Shown in pieces: positions 1 through 6,785 of a stretch of 11,064 nucleotides of DNA (positions are counted from its first letter, which is position 1; every line of letters starts with the position of its first letter). A program made the translations under genes and the position numbers. The notes beneath the pieces are model-generated. The model ran no database searches. It saw nothing but the letters and a program-made list of their open reading frames with translations, and was not told the DNA's origin. Source of the stretch: Alphaproteobacteria bacterium UBA6189 (GTDB lineage Bacteria; Pseudomonadota; Alphaproteobacteria; Rickettsiales; UBA3002); the NCBI GenBank assembly GCA_002422745.1, contig DITH01000038.1, positions 509 to 11,572 of the forward strand, in the 5' to 3' direction.

Positions 1-479
1 TCATGACCACGGTGCATGCCTATACGGGCGATCAGAACCTGGTGGATGGTTCGCACAAAGACCCGCGCCGGGCGCGGGCCGCGGCCATGTCGATCGTGCC
101 GAGCAAAACGGGTGCCGCCAAAGCGATTGGGCTGGTGCTGCCGCAACTGGCAGGCAAACTGAATGGCGTGGCCATGCGCGTGCCGGTGGCCAATGTGTCG
201 ATGGTCGATCTATGCGTGGTGGTGAAAAAGAACGTCACCAAAGAAGCGGTGAACGATGCGCTGAAAGCGGCGGCGGAGAAGTCGCTGCCGAACGTATTGA
301 AGGTGGATACACGGCCCCTCGTGTCGATCGATTACACCGGCGACAATGGCAGCTCCATCGTCGACCTCACCGGGACGTCGGTGGTGAACGGGAACCTCGT
401 TCGCGTCGCCAGCTGGTACGATAATGAGTGGGGCTTTAGCTGCCGGATGCTCGACCTTACCCGCAAGGCGATGGGTTAG
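1..479 (+). CDS. gap: Glyceraldehyde-3-phosphate dehydrogenase, C-terminal part (5' end outside window)
   Basis: This is the C-terminal half (about 158 residues) of type I GAPDH, which oxidises glyceraldehyde 3-phosphate with NAD(P) and phosphate to 1,3-bisphosphoglycerate. The frame is open through base 1, so the ATG at base 3 is the internal Met of the family's MTTVHAYT segment, not the start. Visible landmarks are [11 protein letters not shown] with the catalytic-base His, the S-loop region after [24 protein letters not shown], and the C-terminal [16 protein letters not shown]. The active-site Cys and the NAD-binding Rossmann half lie upstream, outside the window. The family is usually 330-340 residues long, so slightly less than half is present. 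Its partner pgk follows on the same strand, but only after about 970 bases, an unusually long gap for this pair. Identification is near certain. Whether the product is Gap (glycolytic) or a paralogue cannot be told from this half. Confidence 0.97.
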   Translation, partial: MTTVHAYTGDQNLVDGSHKDPRRARAAAMSIVPSKTGAAKAIGLVLPQLAGKLNGVAMRVPVANVSMVDLCVVVKKNVTKEAVNDALKAAAEKSLPNVLKVDTRPLVSIDYTGDNGSSIVDLTGTSVVNGNLVRVASWYDNEWGFSCRMLDLTRKAMG

Positions 480-480
480 C

Positions 481-590
481 GTGAAAAACGGCGATCTGCG
501 TCGTCATGGCGGTGCTCGTTCGGTCACGTACGTTCATGTATGCTCCCTCCCTGCGCGCCGGCATTCCTAGCATCTCATCCTTTTTGACGC
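481..590. repeat. Dispersed structured intergenic repeat, copy A
   Basis: It begins one base after the gap stop codon. It shares a core with the element at 10301-10423: CGGTCACGTAC, then xTTxATGTAxG, then GCTCCCTCC, a CGCG run, and CCTAGCA. Inside the core, CGTAC (527-531) can pair with GTATG (538-542). The ends are roughly complementary (GTGAAAAACGG at the left, CCTTTTTGAC at the right), so the whole unit can fold. It lies between gap and convergent small minus-strand ORFs, so it could act as a transcript end or RNA-processing site. The function is inference; the repetition is directly visible. Confidence 0.7.
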
Positions 591-607
591 GAACCTAGAT
601 AGCAGGC

Positions 608-641
608 GTGAACGGCGTTTGCGGCGTCATGGCGGTGCTCG
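608..641. repeat. Partial repeat copy D (left end only)
   Basis: A second, shortened copy of the left end of repeat A. The 17-base string CGTCATGGCGGTGCTCG is identical at 502-518 and 625-641, and both are preceded by a GTGAA...CGGCG...TGCG run. The right half of the unit, with the CGGTCACGTAC core, is absent here. It looks like a truncated remnant or a partial duplication. Confidence 0.6.
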
Positions 642-650
642 GTTGGCAGT

Positions 651-905
651 TTATTTACCCCGCGTGCCATTGCCGCGCTGGCGTGCCATTGCCGCCGGGG
701 AGATGGATGTTACGCCCGCTGCCGTTTGCCGCCATGATGCGTGCAGCCGGGATTGAGCGCCACGGGTAGGATGCGCGGGGGTTTGTAGCGGGTCGTTCCC
801 GCCATGGATAACGTCGCTACCGTGATGGGCTGCGATGTGATCCGATGCGGTACTCAGGGAATCGGTGCCGGAAAGTGAATCATTCATGCTAACGATTCCA
901 GCCAC
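651..905 (-). CDS. Doubtful small ORF, 84 codons
   Basis: An open frame following the 60-codon ORF upstream of it with a 17-base overlap. The GTG at 905 has AAGGA about ten bases upstream; an ATG at 887 is the alternative start with a poor ribosome binding site. The product is Ser/His/Gly-rich at the start and Arg/Gly-rich at the end, has no membrane segment, and resembles nothing I recognise. Its tail is made of a tandem 15-base duplication, and it lies next to intergenic repeats. It may be the end of a three-gene unit of small proteins or simply non-coding sequence without stops. Confidence 0.25.
   Translation of the reverse strand: MAGIVSMNDSLSGTDSLSTASDHIAAHHGSDVIHGGNDPLQTPAHPTRGAQSRLHASWRQTAAGVTSISPAAMARQRGNGTRGK
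662..695. repeat. Short tandem direct repeat (15 bases, period 19)
   Basis: GCGTGCCATTGCCGC occurs exactly at 662-676 and again at 681-695. There are only two units with a 4-base separation, so it is a local duplication and not an array. It falls inside the tail of a weak minus-strand ORF, where it encodes two similar arginine/glycine-rich segments, and that weakens the case for that ORF. Confidence 0.75.
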
Positions 906-1071
906 TTCGATCGCTTCCTTTTCCGTTGCGCTCCATTAAGCGATCAACGCCTTTGGAGTCATCGTCTAACGCTGCACGCCGATCGAGATTCTCTACATCG
1001 ACGATGCGGCTTACTGGTTTTTCCTTACGTGCTTGGATCGCTGCGCGTAGTTTTTCCGGATCGATGGGCAT
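889..1071 (-). CDS. Small hypothetical protein, 60 residues
   Basis: Unrecognised small soluble protein. The ATG at 1071 is preceded by CGGAGATATCCC, giving a GGAG ribosome binding site at about eight bases, and the preceding minus-strand gene ends only 21 bases upstream, so the two look like an operon. The product is highly charged. It starts MPIDPEKLRAAIQARKEKPV and continues into an Asp/Arg-rich segment (DVENLDRRAALDDDSKGVDRLMERN). The stretch DPEKLRAAIQ resembles SPDEIRAAME near the end of the upstream partner, a weak hint that the two share a short helical motif. No catalytic or membrane feature is seen. The start site and spacing support reality; the function is unknown. Confidence 0.5.
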   Translation of the reverse strand: MPIDPEKLRAAIQARKEKPVSRIVDVENLDRRAALDDDSKGVDRLMERNGKGSDRSGWNR

Positions 1072-1092
1072 GGGATATCTCCGAGGTAAATT

Positions 1093-1329
1093 TTAACGCC
1101 GCCAGGAGCAGCCGAGGGATAATCCGCGATTTACGTCTTCTTCCATGGCAGCACGGATTTCATCCGGAGATATTCCCCGGCCAGTTTCGCCGGGCGAAAG
1201 CCGCGGGTGTTTAGGATTTTCGATGAGGCCGCGCGCCTGGGTCGATGGCTCCTTCGGATCCGGCTCTTTCAAACTCGGGCGATGAGCATCAAGATATGCG
1301 CGGACTTGATCGTCGGTAATTTCTGACAT
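1093..1329 (-). CDS. Small hypothetical protein, 78 residues
   Basis: Unrecognised small protein on the strand opposite to gap and pgk. The start is well supported: TCAAGGAGCTAACT directly precedes the ATG, an AGGAG ribosome binding site with seven-base spacing. The N-terminal part (MSEITDDQVRAYLDAHRP) looks like an amphipathic helix. The middle is Pro/Lys/Glu-rich and probably disordered, followed by a second short helix (SPDEIRAAMEEDVNRG) and a Cys/Trp/Arg tail. It reads divergently from pgk, and the 119 bases between them hold both starts and presumably both promoters. It could be the first gene of a small two-gene unit. It is not recognisable as a known antitoxin or regulator. Confidence 0.6.
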   Translation of the reverse strand: MSEITDDQVRAYLDAHRPSLKEPDPKEPSTQARGLIENPKHPRLSPGETGRGISPDEIRAAMEEDVNRGLSLGCSWRR

Positions 1330-1414
1330 AGTTAGCTCCTTGAAGTAGCCAGACCTAGCAAACTAATCTTCAGATCAGTGTGACAATTACGTGAAATAAC
1401 ACCCGATTGGTTTC

Positions 1415-1442
1415 TTGATTTGATGGTGAAGTGGATTATAGC
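1415..1442 (+). promoter_or_regulatory. Probable pgk promoter, possibly leaderless
   Basis: TTGATT (1415-1420) and TATAGC (1437-1442) are 16 bases apart, a plausible -35/-10 pair. The -10-like box ends six bases before the pgk ATG, which would place the transcript start at or next to that ATG, and no Shine-Dalgarno sequence is present. On the opposite strand the same spot reads TATAAT. The string TGGATTATA followed by eight bases and ATG recurs at thiE. Confidence 0.45.
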
Positions 1443-1448
1443 TAGCGC

Positions 1449-2643
1449 ATGAGCGCGACGTTACCGACTTTGGAATCCCTCGACGTGACCGGCAAAACGG
1501 TGCTGGTGCGGGTGGATTTGAACGTGCCGATGCAGGCCGGGCGGGTGACGGATGCGACGCGCATCACCCGCGTGGTGCCAACGCTGCAATACCTCATGGA
1601 GCGCCACGCGAAGGTGGTGATTCTCTCGCATCTGGGGCGGCCAAAAGGGTTCGACCCCGCGCAATCCCTCGCTCCGCTGGTGGATGCGCTTTCCCACGCA
1701 CTGTGGGACCGGCCGGTAAAATTCTCGCCCGATTGCGTTGGCAACTCGGCGCGGCTGGCCGTCGAGGGCGCGGAGGATGGCGATGTGATCCTGATGGAGA
1801 ATCTGCGCTTTCATAAAGAAGAGGAAGCCAACGACCCGGAATTTGCTCGGGCCATGGCGGCGCTGGGCGATTGTTATGTGAACGACGCGTTCAGTTGCTC
1901 GCACCGCGCCCATGCGTCGATTGTCGGGCTGAACCCCTATCTGCCTTCCGCCGCCGGGCGGTTGATGCAGGAGGAGGTAACGGCCTTGACCCGCGTGCTG
2001 GCCGAGCCTGAGCGTCCGCTCACGGCCATTGTCGGTGGCTCGAAGGTGAGTACGAAGCTGGCGTTGCTGGGCAACCTTGTCGCCAAGGTCGATCGCTTGA
2101 TTATCGGTGGGGCCATGGCCAACACGTTTTTGCATGCGCAGGGAATTGCCGTCGGCGCGTCGCTTTGCGAACGCGACATGGCCGACACGGCACGGCAGAT
2201 TTTACAGCAGGCGGATGCAGCGGGCTGTCGTATCGTGCTGCCGGTGGATGCGGTAGTGGCGACTAAATTTGCACCGCATGCGACCAATATCGTGTGCGAT
2301 ATCGCAAGCATTCCGCCCGATGGCATGATGCTGGACATCGGTCCGCGCAGCTTGAAGGAACTGCACGATGTCATTACTACCAGTAAAACACTGGTATGGA
2401 ACGGCCCCGTAGGGGCGTTTGAAACTGCGCCGTTCGATGCGACGACCGTACAATTGGCTCGGCTGGTAGCCCTGGCATCGCGCGAGGGGACGCTGCATAG
2501 CGTCGCCGGTGGCGGCGACACGGTGGCCGCACTGGCTCATGCCGGAGTAAGCCAGCAGCTGAGTTATCTTTCGACCGCTGGCGGTGCCTTTCTGGAATGG
2601 CTGGAAGGCAAGGAACTGCCAGGCATTGCTGCGTTGATGAATC

Positions 2644-2672
<29 letters not shown>
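1449..2672 (+). CDS. pgk: Phosphoglycerate kinase
   Basis: Cytoplasmic glycolytic/gluconeogenic enzyme transferring phosphate between 1,3-bisphosphoglycerate and ADP. The 407-residue length is normal for bacterial Pgk (about 390-410). Substrate-binding motifs are VRVDLNVP (about residues 20-27), SHLGRP (60-65), ENLRFHKEEE and VNDAFSCSHRAHAS. The C-terminal nucleotide domain has GGSKVSTKL, GGAMANTFL, NGPVGAFE, VAGGGDTVAAL and STAGGAFLEWLEG. NGPVGAFE and STAGGAFLE are the alphaproteobacterial versions of NGPMGVFE and STGGGASLE. The start is fixed by the family's N-terminus (a short leader, then LDVTGKTVLVRVD). No ribosome binding site precedes it; a TATAGC box sits directly upstream. The gene belongs to the gap-pgk-fba cluster and overlaps the next gene by 29 bases. 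Confidence 0.98.
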
Positions 2673-3144
<472 letters not shown>

Positions 3145-3156
3145 TTACTAAGATGG

Positions 3157-3187
3157 TTGGACAAGTATCAAAAGTCTGTTGTATCTA
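3157..3187 (+). promoter_or_regulatory. Weak candidate fba promoter
   Basis: TTGGAC (3157-3162) is followed by TATCTA (3182-3187), or GTATCT one base earlier, at 18-19 bases spacing. This lies in the 94-base divergent region between the [10 protein letters not shown] gene and fba. The boxes are poor and the spacing is long, so this is only the best candidate visible. Confidence 0.25.
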
Positions 3188-3223
3188 GCGACAAAACGCG
3201 ATGAACCGAAGAATGAGGGCACC

Positions 3224-4150
3224 ATGGCACTAACGCGCAAAGTGAAAGAAATTCTCTCCTGGTATGAGGCCGACCAGCCCGGAACCAAAGCAAACCTGGC
3301 GCGCATGCTGATGACCGGCAAGCTCGGCGGCAGCGGTAAAATGGTGATCCTGCCGGTGGATCAGGGGTTCGAGCACGGCCCGGCGCGCAGCTTTGCCGCA
3401 AACCCGGCGGCGTATGATCCGCACTACCATTTCAAACTGGCGATCGATAGCGGGCTCAATGCATACGCTGCGCCGCTTGGCATGCTGGAAGCTGGGGCGG
3501 ATACGTTCGCCGGTGCCATTCCGTTGATTTTGAAAGTGAACAGTAACAATTCGCTGGTGGGCAACAATGTGCAGCCCGATCAGGCCGTGACCTCCACCGT
3601 GAAAGATGCGCTGCGCCTCGGCTGTGCGGCCATTGGGTTTACGATTTATCCCGGCTCCGACAAGGCGTACGACCAGATCGAGGAAATCCGCGAGATGGCG
3701 TCGGAAGCCAAATCGCTGGGTATGGCAGTAGTGATCTGGAGCTATCCGCGCGGGGCGGGCCTGTCGAAGGAAGGCGAAACCGCGATGGATGTGACGGCCT
3801 ATGCGGCGCATATGGCCGCGATGCTAGGAGCACACATTATTAAGGTGAAGCCGCCCACGGCGCATGTCGAGCAGGCAGAAGCGAAGAAAGTATACGAGAA
3901 GGAAGCGATCAAGATCGATACGCTGGCCGATCGTATCGCGCATATCAAGCAGACGACTTTTGGTGGCAAACGGCTGGTGATTTTCTCGGGGGGCGGGGCA
4001 AAAGGCAATGCCGAAGTACTCGAGGAAGTGCGCCAGATTGCCGCCGGTGGCGGCGATGGGTCGATCATGGGGCGCAATGCCTTCCAGCGTCCGAAAGACG
4101 AAGCACTGCAATTGCTTGCCGATATCGTCGGGATTTACAAAGCGCGTTAG
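3224..4150 (+). CDS. fbaB: Class I fructose-bisphosphate aldolase (DhnA/FbaB type)
   Basis: Schiff-base aldolase of the archaeal/DhnA family, cleaving or forming fructose 1,6-bisphosphate in glycolysis and gluconeogenesis. Motifs: ILPVDQGFEHGP (residues about 42-53), PGSDKAYDQIEEIR, VVIWSYPRGAGLSKEGE, then AHIIKVKPPT, where K207 or K209 should be the Schiff-base lysine. Phosphate-binding loops FSGGGAKG and GSIMGRNAFQRP follow near the C-terminus. I choose the ATG at 3224 (308 residues) because GAGGG lies five bases upstream and the product then begins MALTRKVKEILSWYE, like relatives. The frame is open upstream to a TTG at 3179, which would add 15 implausible residues. The stop overlaps the stop of a minus-strand micro-gene. 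It completes the gap-pgk-fba cluster. Confidence 0.95.
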   Translation: MALTRKVKEILSWYEADQPGTKANLARMLMTGKLGGSGKMVILPVDQGFEHGPARSFAANPAAYDPHYHFKLAIDSGLNAYAAPLGMLEAGADTFAGAIPLILKVNSNNSLVGNNVQPDQAVTSTVKDALRLGCAAIGFTIYPGSDKAYDQIEEIREMASEAKSLGMAVVIWSYPRGAGLSKEGETAMDVTAYAAHMAAMLGAHIIKVKPPTAHVEQAEAKKVYEKEAIKIDTLADRIAHIKQTTFGGKRLVIFSGGGAKGNAEVLEEVRQIAAGGGDGSIMGRNAFQRPKDEALQLLADIVGIYKAR

Positions 4151-4266
4151 CGACCGAAAATCAGCCGTTTGATCGGGTGTTTTTTATGGCTGTGTTCGGT
4201 GTAAAGCTGAATGGCTTTACCGATGACAAATCCGGTGACTACCGGCATGAGAAGTTTCCTTAGCAT
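4147..4266 (-). CDS. Membrane micro-protein, 39 residues
   Basis: Reading right to left from the ATG at 4266, the product starts MLRKLLMPVVTGFVIGKAIQ and continues with a Lys/His/Arg-rich tail ending LIFGR. GGAGG lies five bases upstream of the ATG, an excellent ribosome binding site. Residues 4-22 are hydrophobic enough for one membrane segment, giving a tiny positively tailed membrane peptide. Its stop (TAA) and the stop of fba (TAG) overlap in the four bases TTAG, tail to tail. I do not recognise the family. Strong initiation signals in an otherwise empty 258-base gap argue that it is real. Confidence 0.6.
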   Translation of the reverse strand: MLRKLLMPVVTGFVIGKAIQLYTEHSHKKHPIKRLIFGR

Positions 4267-4408
4267 CGCATCCTCCGTGGTTGAAGCCGAACCATACGCA
4301 TCTGCGCATCAAAGCGAGATGGGACAGCAGTGAGCGATCCATCAGGCTGTCATCAATCTTTCTTGAAACCGACACGCGATTGTCACACGAAGTAGCTAGA
4401 TCAACTGC

Positions 4409-5404
4409 ATGGCATCTTTTTCGCAGTATTTACGGCACCATCGTACCCGGCAGGCGCGGGAGTATTTTTACCAGGCGCTGGCCGAGTCCGAACTGACGGA
4501 CGACGCTACGTGGCACCCCATATGCCGAAGTATATTTGAGGCGGTGCAGGAAGCGAGTGATAGCGCCGAACGGACGGCACCGGAAAAGTTTGTGCTTGCA
4601 CGCGATGCGATTGAAGACACGATGCTCGCCGATGGGCTGGTGGATGACATGGCCAGCGCCGAACGTCTGTTCGAACATTGGGCAGGGGTCGCCAGGGCAG
4701 CCCTGCGTCAGCCATACCGTGAAAACCCACCTAGCCGGATAAACAGTGATCCGGATAAAGGGGCCCCTCGGCAGAAAAAAAATGGCCAGTTCTATCGTAA
4801 GCCACCCCATCCACTGCCTGCCGAGATTGAAGCTACTGAACTCACTGATTGGGTCAAGCGCCTGAGAAATCCGGCCGTGGATGCGACCATCGAAAAAGCG
4901 TTGAACCTTTCCAATCTGCGCACGCACCACCTGCTGTCGCCGATTCTTTATGGCTCGAATCAAGCGGATGCGGTGCCAAACGCGCATTTACTTCAAGTGC
5001 GCCAGGAGGAATTGCAACGCCGGTATCCCGGGTTCCCTACATTGGTTGATAAACCACTGACGGCCAGTGAGCGCATCGCGGCGAAGAAATATTTTCACGC
5101 GGCTACCATGCAACATTCGACTGCCGTGACCGCGGCGTTATTACGCAGCTGGGCTGAGCAGACCATTCGCCTCGCCGCAGGGAATATGTATGGCGCATGC
5201 TGCTTACATGGGCAGAACGCGGAGGAATTTGATGGCGAATACAGCCAGATTGTTTTGCCCGTTTTGCGCAAAATCGACGAGATTGGTGAGAAAGAATTAG
5301 GATTTGCCGGACATATGCTAAAGGAAGATTGCCTCGAAATGTATTGGCAGGTTAACCATGCGGTCAAGGCATTATTCCAGCAAAAAGCCCTGCCGCCACG
5401 CTAG
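4409..5404 (+). CDS. Unrecognised 331-residue protein
   Basis: I do not recognise this protein. It has no signal peptide or membrane segment. Residues about 1-110 are helical and acidic (SFSQYLRHHRTRQAREYFYQ, then ...AEKFVLARDAIEDTML-like helices). A basic, Pro-rich linker covers about 110-140 (NSDPDKGAPRQKKNGQFYRK), and a second helical domain spans about 145-325, with TDWVKRL, a conserved-looking WAEQTIRLAAGNMYGACCLHG with paired Cys, and EMYWQVNHAVKAL near the end. Codon use and GC resemble the neighbours, so recent transfer is not indicated. The ATG at 4409 has no ribosome binding site. No promoter is obvious in the preceding 142 bases (4267-4408). The gene lies 32 bases before thiE on the same strand but shows no functional link to thiamine synthesis. 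Confidence 0.8.
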   Translation: MASFSQYLRHHRTRQAREYFYQALAESELTDDATWHPICRSIFEAVQEASDSAERTAPEKFVLARDAIEDTMLADGLVDDMASAERLFEHWAGVARAALRQPYRENPPSRINSDPDKGAPRQKKNGQFYRKPPHPLPAEIEATELTDWVKRLRNPAVDATIEKALNLSNLRTHHLLSPILYGSNQADAVPNAHLLQVRQEELQRRYPGFPTLVDKPLTASERIAAKKYFHAATMQHSTAVTAALLRSWAEQTIRLAAGNMYGACCLHGQNAEEFDGEYSQIVLPVLRKIDEIGEKELGFAGHMLKEDCLEMYWQVNHAVKALFQQKALPPR

Positions 5405-5419
5405 CCTTTATCCTCCGGC

Positions 5420-5436
5420 TGGATTATAACCCCGGC
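5420..5436 (+). promoter_or_regulatory. Possible thiE -10 element abutting the start codon
   Basis: TGGATTATA (5420-5428) is followed by exactly eight bases and the thiE ATG, the same arrangement as at pgk (1432-1440). TATAAC at 5425-5430 would place a transcript start on the ATG. No convincing -35 box is visible and there is no Shine-Dalgarno. Co-transcription from the upstream gene is the alternative. Confidence 0.35.
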
Positions 5437-6108
5437 ATGCAGGATGAAACCTACCCATGCCGACTTTACCTGATTTCACCGCCCAGTATCGACCTGGCGG
5501 TGTTTCCCGCACAACTCGAAGAAGCGCTGGCCGCGGGCGATGTCGGCGCGTTCCAGCTACGGTTGAAGGACGCCGATGATGCGAGCATCGTGGCTGCCGC
5601 ACGGGCGCTGGTGCCGGTCTGCCAACAATACGGCGTAGCATTTATTCTCAATGATCGGGCGGATCTCGCCATTGAAGTCGCGGCGGATGGGATTCACCTC
5701 GGCCAGGAGGATATGTCGTTGAAGCAGGCGCGGGCCATTCTGGGTGAGGAGCGCGTGATCGGTATTTCCTGCCACGATTCACCGCATATGGCGATGGAAG
5801 CGGGCGAGGGCGGGGCTGATTATGTGGCCTTCGGCGCGTTTTACCCCACCGAGAGCAAATCACCGGAAAAACTGGCGCAGTATGGCACGCCCGAGCCCAG
5901 CCTGCTGCAATGGTGGAGCACGTACACCACCATTCCCTGCGTGGCGATTGGCGGACTGACGCCCGAGCGGGCGGAGGGGCTGGTGAAAGCGGGCGCCGAT
6001 TTTGTGGCGGCCATTACCGCCGTGTGGCGGCATGCGAAGGGACCGGGCGCTGCGGTTGAGGAATTCAATGCTGCGATCAGGCGTGGCTTGAAGGCGCGGA
6101 CGAAGTAA
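5437..6108 (+). CDS. thiE: Thiamine-phosphate synthase
   Basis: TIM-barrel enzyme joining the pyrimidine (HMP-PP) and thiazole phosphate to give thiamine phosphate. At 223 residues it has the family's usual size. Motifs in order: FQLRLKD (39-45, diphosphate binding), LNDRADLAIEVAADGIHLGQEDM (71-93), ILGEERVIGISCH (101-113), ADYVAFGAFYPTESK (127-141, the equivalent of GPxxPTxTK with the Lys kept), EPSLLQWW (153-160) and VAIGGL (169-174). The GAFYPTESK and EPxLLxWW forms match the variant I know from alphaproteobacteria. No thiamine (TPP) riboswitch is visible upstream, where only 32 bases separate it from the preceding gene. A TATAAC box sits six bases before the ATG. The next gene, efp, has its own promoter. 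Confidence 0.93.
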   Translation: MQDETYPCRLYLISPPSIDLAVFPAQLEEALAAGDVGAFQLRLKDADDASIVAAARALVPVCQQYGVAFILNDRADLAIEVAADGIHLGQEDMSLKQARAILGEERVIGISCHDSPHMAMEAGEGGADYVAFGAFYPTESKSPEKLAQYGTPEPSLLQWWSTYTTIPCVAIGGLTPERAEGLVKAGADFVAAITAVWRHAKGPGAAVEEFNAAIRRGLKARTK

Positions 6109-6135
6109 GCGACAGGTGGCCTAACCCGTTTCGCG

Positions 6136-6164
6136 CTTGCATCTGCCCGGCCTCCTTGCTACAC
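6136..6164 (+). promoter_or_regulatory. Probable efp promoter
   Basis: CTTGCA (6136-6141) and CTACAC (6159-6164) are separated by 17 bases, close to the alphaproteobacterial housekeeping pattern CTTGAC-N17-CTATAT. A very similar pair, TTGCCA-N17-CTACAA, precedes the OmpA-like gene. The predicted transcript start near 6171 leaves a 5' leader of about 26 bases carrying the efp ribosome binding site. Confidence 0.5.
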
Positions 6165-6196
6165 GCGGCGCAACGAATGGCCAAAGGAGTAATGCA

Positions 6197-6760
6197 ATGC
6201 GAGTGGATGGTGGTGATGTCCGCGCCGGGATGGTGCTGGAATTCGAAGGCAAATTATGGGTGGTCACGAGCCATGAAATCCGTACGCCAGGCAATTTGCG
6301 CAGCTTCAACCAGATCGAGATGAAAGATATTCAGGGCGGTACCAAACGCAATATGCGCCTTCGCCCCGACGAAGGGATGGAACGCGTATCGCTTGATCAG
6401 CGGAACTTCCAGTTTCTTTATCGCGATGGCGACGCGCTGACCTTTATGGATCAGGAAAATTACGAACAAATCACCATGCAGGCTGATTTCCTCGGCGACC
6501 GTGTCGCCTTTTTGCAAGACGGGATGGTCGTGGTGGTGGAATTGCACGAAGGCAAGCCGATAGGCGTGAAACTCCCCGATTCCGTCGTGCTTGAAGTGAC
6601 CGAGGCCGATCCGGTGGTTAAAGGCCAGACGGCAAGCTCGTCGTACAAACCGGCTAAGCTCGAGAACGGCGTTAAAGTGATGGTCCCACCGTTTATTTCA
6701 ACCGGCGACAAGATCGTGGTGAATACCAACGAGCTGACCTACATCGAACGCGCCAAGTAG
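6197..6760 (+). CDS. efp: Elongation factor P with an atypical tip loop
   Basis: EF-P binds between the ribosomal P and E sites and rescues ribosomes stalled at consecutive prolines. The 187-residue length is normal. The ATG at 6197 is chosen because AAAGGAG ends seven bases upstream; an ATG at 6192 is out of frame and the open frame further left is not family sequence. The product has the expected three-domain pattern: N-terminal KOW-like domain, FQFLYRDGDALTFMDQENYEQI (OB domain 1), then LPDSVVLEVTEADPVVKGQT, SSYKPAKLENGVKVMVPPFI and a TYIERAK tail. Oddity: the domain I tip, normally PGKGxAF with a Lys (or Arg in EarP systems) that is modified, reads PGNLRSF with Asn33 at the tip position. 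The protein probably works without the EpmA/EpmB-type modification; that is inference. Confidence 0.96.
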   Translation: MRVDGGDVRAGMVLEFEGKLWVVTSHEIRTPGNLRSFNQIEMKDIQGGTKRNMRLRPDEGMERVSLDQRNFQFLYRDGDALTFMDQENYEQITMQADFLGDRVAFLQDGMVVVVELHEGKPIGVKLPDSVVLEVTEADPVVKGQTASSSYKPAKLENGVKVMVPPFISTGDKIVVNTNELTYIERAK

Positions 6761-6785
6761 CCTTTTCGGTGAACGGAGCTATCTG

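Noticed and set aside
3..5. ATG near the left edge as the start of gap
   Set aside because: This Met is internal to the conserved MTTVHAYT segment of GAPDH; the frame continues to the window edge.
662..695. Short spaced repeats as a possible CRISPR fragment
   Set aside because: Only two 15-base units with a 4-base gap; no spacers of usual size and no cas genes.
889..1329. Type II toxin-antitoxin pair for the two small minus-strand genes
   Set aside because: Size and spacing would fit, but neither peptide shows a recognisable toxin or antitoxin motif, so I leave them as hypothetical.
1461..2135. 224-codon minus-strand frame opposite pgk
   Set aside because: pgk is unambiguous on the plus strand; the antisense product has no recognisable features and no start signals.
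4281..4496. 71-codon plus-strand frame upstream of and overlapping the 331-residue gene
   Set aside because: It starts at a non-ATG codon without a ribosome binding site, has no sensible composition, and runs out of frame into a better gene.
5405..5436. Possible thiamine (TPP) riboswitch ahead of thiE
   Set aside because: Only 32 bases separate the genes, too short for the aptamer, and none of its conserved segments is present.
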